From positions 37,488 through 43,174 of the forward strand of contig MGUR01000049.1 in the NCBI GenBank assembly GCA_001800075.1: a stretch of 5,687 nt of DNA, read 5' to 3'. Below, piece after piece: positions 4,357-5,687 of the stretch (position 1 is the stretch's first letter; the number at the start of each line of letters is the position of its first letter). The stretch is from Elusimicrobia bacterium RIFCSPLOWO2_01_FULL_59_12 (GTDB taxonomy: Bacteria > Elusimicrobiota > Elusimicrobia > 2-01-FULL-59-12). The position numbers and the translations under genes are program-made. A model generated the notes under the pieces. The model saw nothing but the letters and a program-made list of their open reading frames with translations. It searched no databases and was not told the origin of the DNA.

Positions 4357-5412
4357 ATGCTTCTACCAATGAATTGGGTTGGCCTTATCTCGGTACTCAG
4401 TGTCAGTCTTTGGGTTCAACTCTGCGCGGCGGCAGATAAGAGGGATGCGCTAAGCCCTTTTGGGGTCTTATCTTTTCTTGACTGGAATCATGAGTGGAAT
4501 GATTATCAGTACGATACGCCGGAAAAGATCGAGCGGGCTGCGGCGCTCATGGAGCAGGCGGGCATCGGCTTTGTCCGGCAGGCGATCAGTTGGGATGATG
4601 TAGAACCCCAACAGGGGCAATTCGACTTTTCGAAATACGACGCTATTTTCAACACCTTGGAGCAGCATCATATTCGGACGCTGGGAATTCTGTGCTATAC
4701 CGCGCGCTGGACGGGGCGGGAATGGAATGCCCCACCGGACCCCGAACACTTCGCGGCCTATGTCCGTGCTGTTGTTCAAAGGTACAAGAGCCGGATTAAA
4801 TATTGGGAATTGTGGAATGAACCGGATCAGCGCCTCTATTGGACACAACAAGATGGAATGAAGGGATATGTCCAGCTTCTTAAAGCAGTCTACCCGATTA
4901 TAAAAGAAGAAGATCCCACGGCCGTTCTGGTTCTTGGAAGCGTCAACACGCCGTTTCCGTTACGCGATATGTACCGGCAGGGGGCCAAAGATCTCTTCGA
5001 TGTGGTGAATATCCATCCTTTTGTGACGCCCTTGGTTCCTAACGCCTTTGGCAAGCTTCGCGGAATTTACGTTAGCACACGCCGAGTGATGGAGGAATTT
5101 GGCGATGAGGCCAAGCCGATCTGGTTTACGGAGCTGGGGTGTCCAGGAGTCGCCGACACAAAAACGGCGCCCGGCTGGTGGGAAGGCCCATCTCCTTCAG
5201 AAGCAGACCAAGCGGCCTGGGTGAGCGCGGTTTATGGAGAACCGCTGCAATGGCCCGGTGTACAAAAAGTCTTTTGGGCGTTCTTTCAGGAAACCAATCA
5301 CTTCCACAACGGAATCGATTACTTCGGTTTGCTGAGAAGAGACTACAGCCAGAAACCTTCTTATGCAGCCTATCGTAAGGCTGCGAAAGCCTGGGTTCCC
5401 CAACCTCGCTAG
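4357..5412 (+). CDS. Secreted clan GH-A glycoside hydrolase (GH39/GH5-like, PslG-type context)
   Basis: 351 residues from ATG 4357, just after GGAGG; the frame is open back to an ATG at 4273, but those 28 residues (Arg-rich, no signal character) precede the ribosome-binding site and are probably untranslated. Residues 1-26 form a signal peptide (MLLPMNWVGL, hydrophobic core, CAAAD), with cleavage likely near A26. The cysteine is not in a lipobox. The mature part is a TIM-barrel hydrolase: WDDVEPQQGQFDFSKYD (79-95) is the typical W-x-x-x-E-P-x-x-G-x-(F/Y)-x-(F/W) segment. WELWNEP (150-156) gives acid/base E155. NIHPF (218-222) contributes H220. IWFTELG (255-261) gives nucleophile E259. WAFFQET (307-313) is a late-barrel strand. 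Both catalytic glutamates are present, so it should be an active retaining enzyme. About 325 mature residues is a bare barrel without accessory modules. It is divergent from a GT-C glycosyltransferase, which suggests trimming or release of an exported glycan, as PslG does in Pseudomonas. Substrate unknown. Base composition is lower in GC than its neighbours. Confidence 0.85.
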   Translation: MLLPMNWVGLISVLSVSLWVQLCAAADKRDALSPFGVLSFLDWNHEWNDYQYDTPEKIERAAALMEQAGIGFVRQAISWDDVEPQQGQFDFSKYDAIFNTLEQHHIRTLGILCYTARWTGREWNAPPDPEHFAAYVRAVVQRYKSRIKYWELWNEPDQRLYWTQQDGMKGYVQLLKAVYPIIKEEDPTAVLVLGSVNTPFPLRDMYRQGAKDLFDVVNIHPFVTPLVPNAFGKLRGIYVSTRRVMEEFGDEAKPIWFTELGCPGVADTKTAPGWWEGPSPSEADQAAWVSAVYGEPLQWPGVQKVFWAFFQETNHFHNGIDYFGLLRRDYSQKPSYAAYRKAAKAWVPQPR

Positions 5413-5534
5413 TCAATCCCCTTCTACAATACGCATCAAGCGTGGGCCGAACGTAGAGCCGAGCAGCGTCCTCGATCCACCTGGCTCCCTCGCCACGCCC
5501 CTTCCACCCAATCCCACTTCCAAGTTGTACGGCG

Positions 5535-5641
5535 TGCATGAGGGAACCGGGCGGGACTCCGCGCGGATGGGCGTGCTCAGCGAAAGCCTCGTTGACATCG
5601 CTGTCCCGACCGATGTTTTGGAGGGCAGCGAAACGAGGTTT
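5535..5641 (+). ncRNA. Candidate structured RNA with three nested or adjacent stems
   Basis: Stem A pairs GC (5536-5537) with GC (5580-5581) and TGAG (5539-5542) with CTCA (5576-5579), with a one-base bulge. It encloses stem B: CCG (5547-5549) with CGG (5564-5566), a G/G mismatch, then GCGG (5551-5554) with CCGC (5559-5562) around a GACT loop. Stem C is the strongest: CCTCGTT (5587-5593) pairs perfectly with AACGAGG (5632-5638), a four-base bulge GACA follows on the left arm, and TCGCTGTCC (5598-5606) pairs with GGGCAGCGA (5623-5631) with one G-U, closing a 16-nt loop. Its base can extend by AAG (5584-5586) with TTT (5639-5641). The strand is not proven because the stems are nearly symmetric. 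No Rfam family was recognised, including RNase P, tmRNA, 6S and group II domain V. Confidence 0.35.
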
Positions 5642-5657
5642 GAGCGGCCCCGCTGCG

Positions 5658-5687
5658 TACCGCTATCCATTAGCAGATGTGGCGGTA
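5658..5687. repeat. Inverted repeat reaching the window edge
   Basis: TACCGC (5658-5663) is the exact reverse complement of GCGGTA (5682-5687). Three further pairs inside (TAT 5664-5666 with GTG 5679-5681, including two G-U) give a nine-pair stem and a 12-nt loop. The right arm ends on the last base of the window, so the stem could continue outside. It is probably a fourth helix of the structured region just upstream. Confidence 0.45.

Larger units (their letters stand above)
5413..5687. other. Non-coding-looking tail, 275 bp to the window edge
   Basis: No convincing gene is visible. One plus-strand frame is open from 5411 to the edge (92 codons) and one minus-strand frame from 5670 to 5413 (85 codons), but both translate to low-complexity Arg/Ser/Pro/Gly-rich sequence without recognisable motifs, and neither has a supported ribosome-binding site. 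No rho-independent terminator follows the glycosidase stop. From about 5535 onward the sequence is dense in inverted repeats (separate entries). An untranslated leader of a gene beyond the window, a structured RNA or an intron edge are all possible. Confidence 0.5.

Noticed and set aside
5126..5539. 137-residue minus-strand frame crossing the end of the glycosidase gene
   Set aside because: Overlaps the conserved catalytic half of the glycosidase, including the codon for E259, and shows no recognisable motif.
5534..5560. 5' end of a group II intron (GTGCA-like start followed by hairpins)
   Set aside because: Only a loose GTGYG resemblance; no domain V, no reverse transcriptase and no clear insertion site in the window.
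5413..5670. 85-residue minus-strand frame in the right tail
   Set aside because: Arg/Ser/Gly-rich, no ribosome-binding site or family resemblance, and it runs through the strong hairpins; not enough to call a gene.

Overview
The window is 5.7 kb of GC-rich bacterial DNA. It holds four complete protein genes, the last 22 codons of a fifth, and an unexplained, apparently RNA-structured tail. Secreted proteins with Sec-type signal peptides, a PhoB/OmpR-type DNA-binding domain, a PilZ protein and a GT-C membrane glycosyltransferase suggest a diderm (Gram-negative-like) bacterium using the standard code. The protein style recalls poorly cultured lineages such as Omnitrophota or Elusimicrobiota. 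That placement is an impression and cannot be settled from this sequence.

Layout, left to right. (1) Positions 1-69 are the C-terminus of a protein ending in a beta-sandwich strand; a terminator-like hairpin with a T-run overlaps its stop. (2) Positions 140-769 encode a small secreted protein resembling a carbohydrate-binding jelly-roll module; its last strand resembles that of the preceding gene, so the two may be paralogues. (3) An 8-bp tandem repeat (769-808) starts on the stop codon of that gene. (4) Positions 876-1325 (PilZ-like, with a four-cysteine insertion) and 1322-2149 (degenerate GGDEF-like domain fused to a winged helix) overlap by ATGA and form a two-gene operon. (5) On the opposite strand, only 6 bp away and convergent, 2156-4255 encodes a 699-residue GT-C (GT39/ArnT-like) glycosyltransferase whose C-terminal 200 residues look like DUF2993/LmeA. 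(6) Divergent from it, 4357-5412 encodes a secreted clan GH-A glycoside hydrolase with both catalytic glutamates. (7) Positions 5413-5687 hold no convincing gene but contain several strong hairpins.

Taken together, the window reads as an envelope or extracellular polysaccharide neighbourhood. It has a lipid-linked-sugar glycosyltransferase, a periplasmic or secreted glycosidase comparable in context to PslG of Pseudomonas, secreted carbohydrate-binding-like proteins, and a cytoplasmic PilZ/degenerate-GGDEF pair that could connect cyclic-di-GMP to transcription. That functional link is inference from adjacency. The two most unusual items are the GT-C/DUF2993 fusion, which joins in one chain two activities that are separate proteins in mycobacterial lipomannan synthesis, and the degenerate GGDEF/winged-helix fusion coupled to PilZ.
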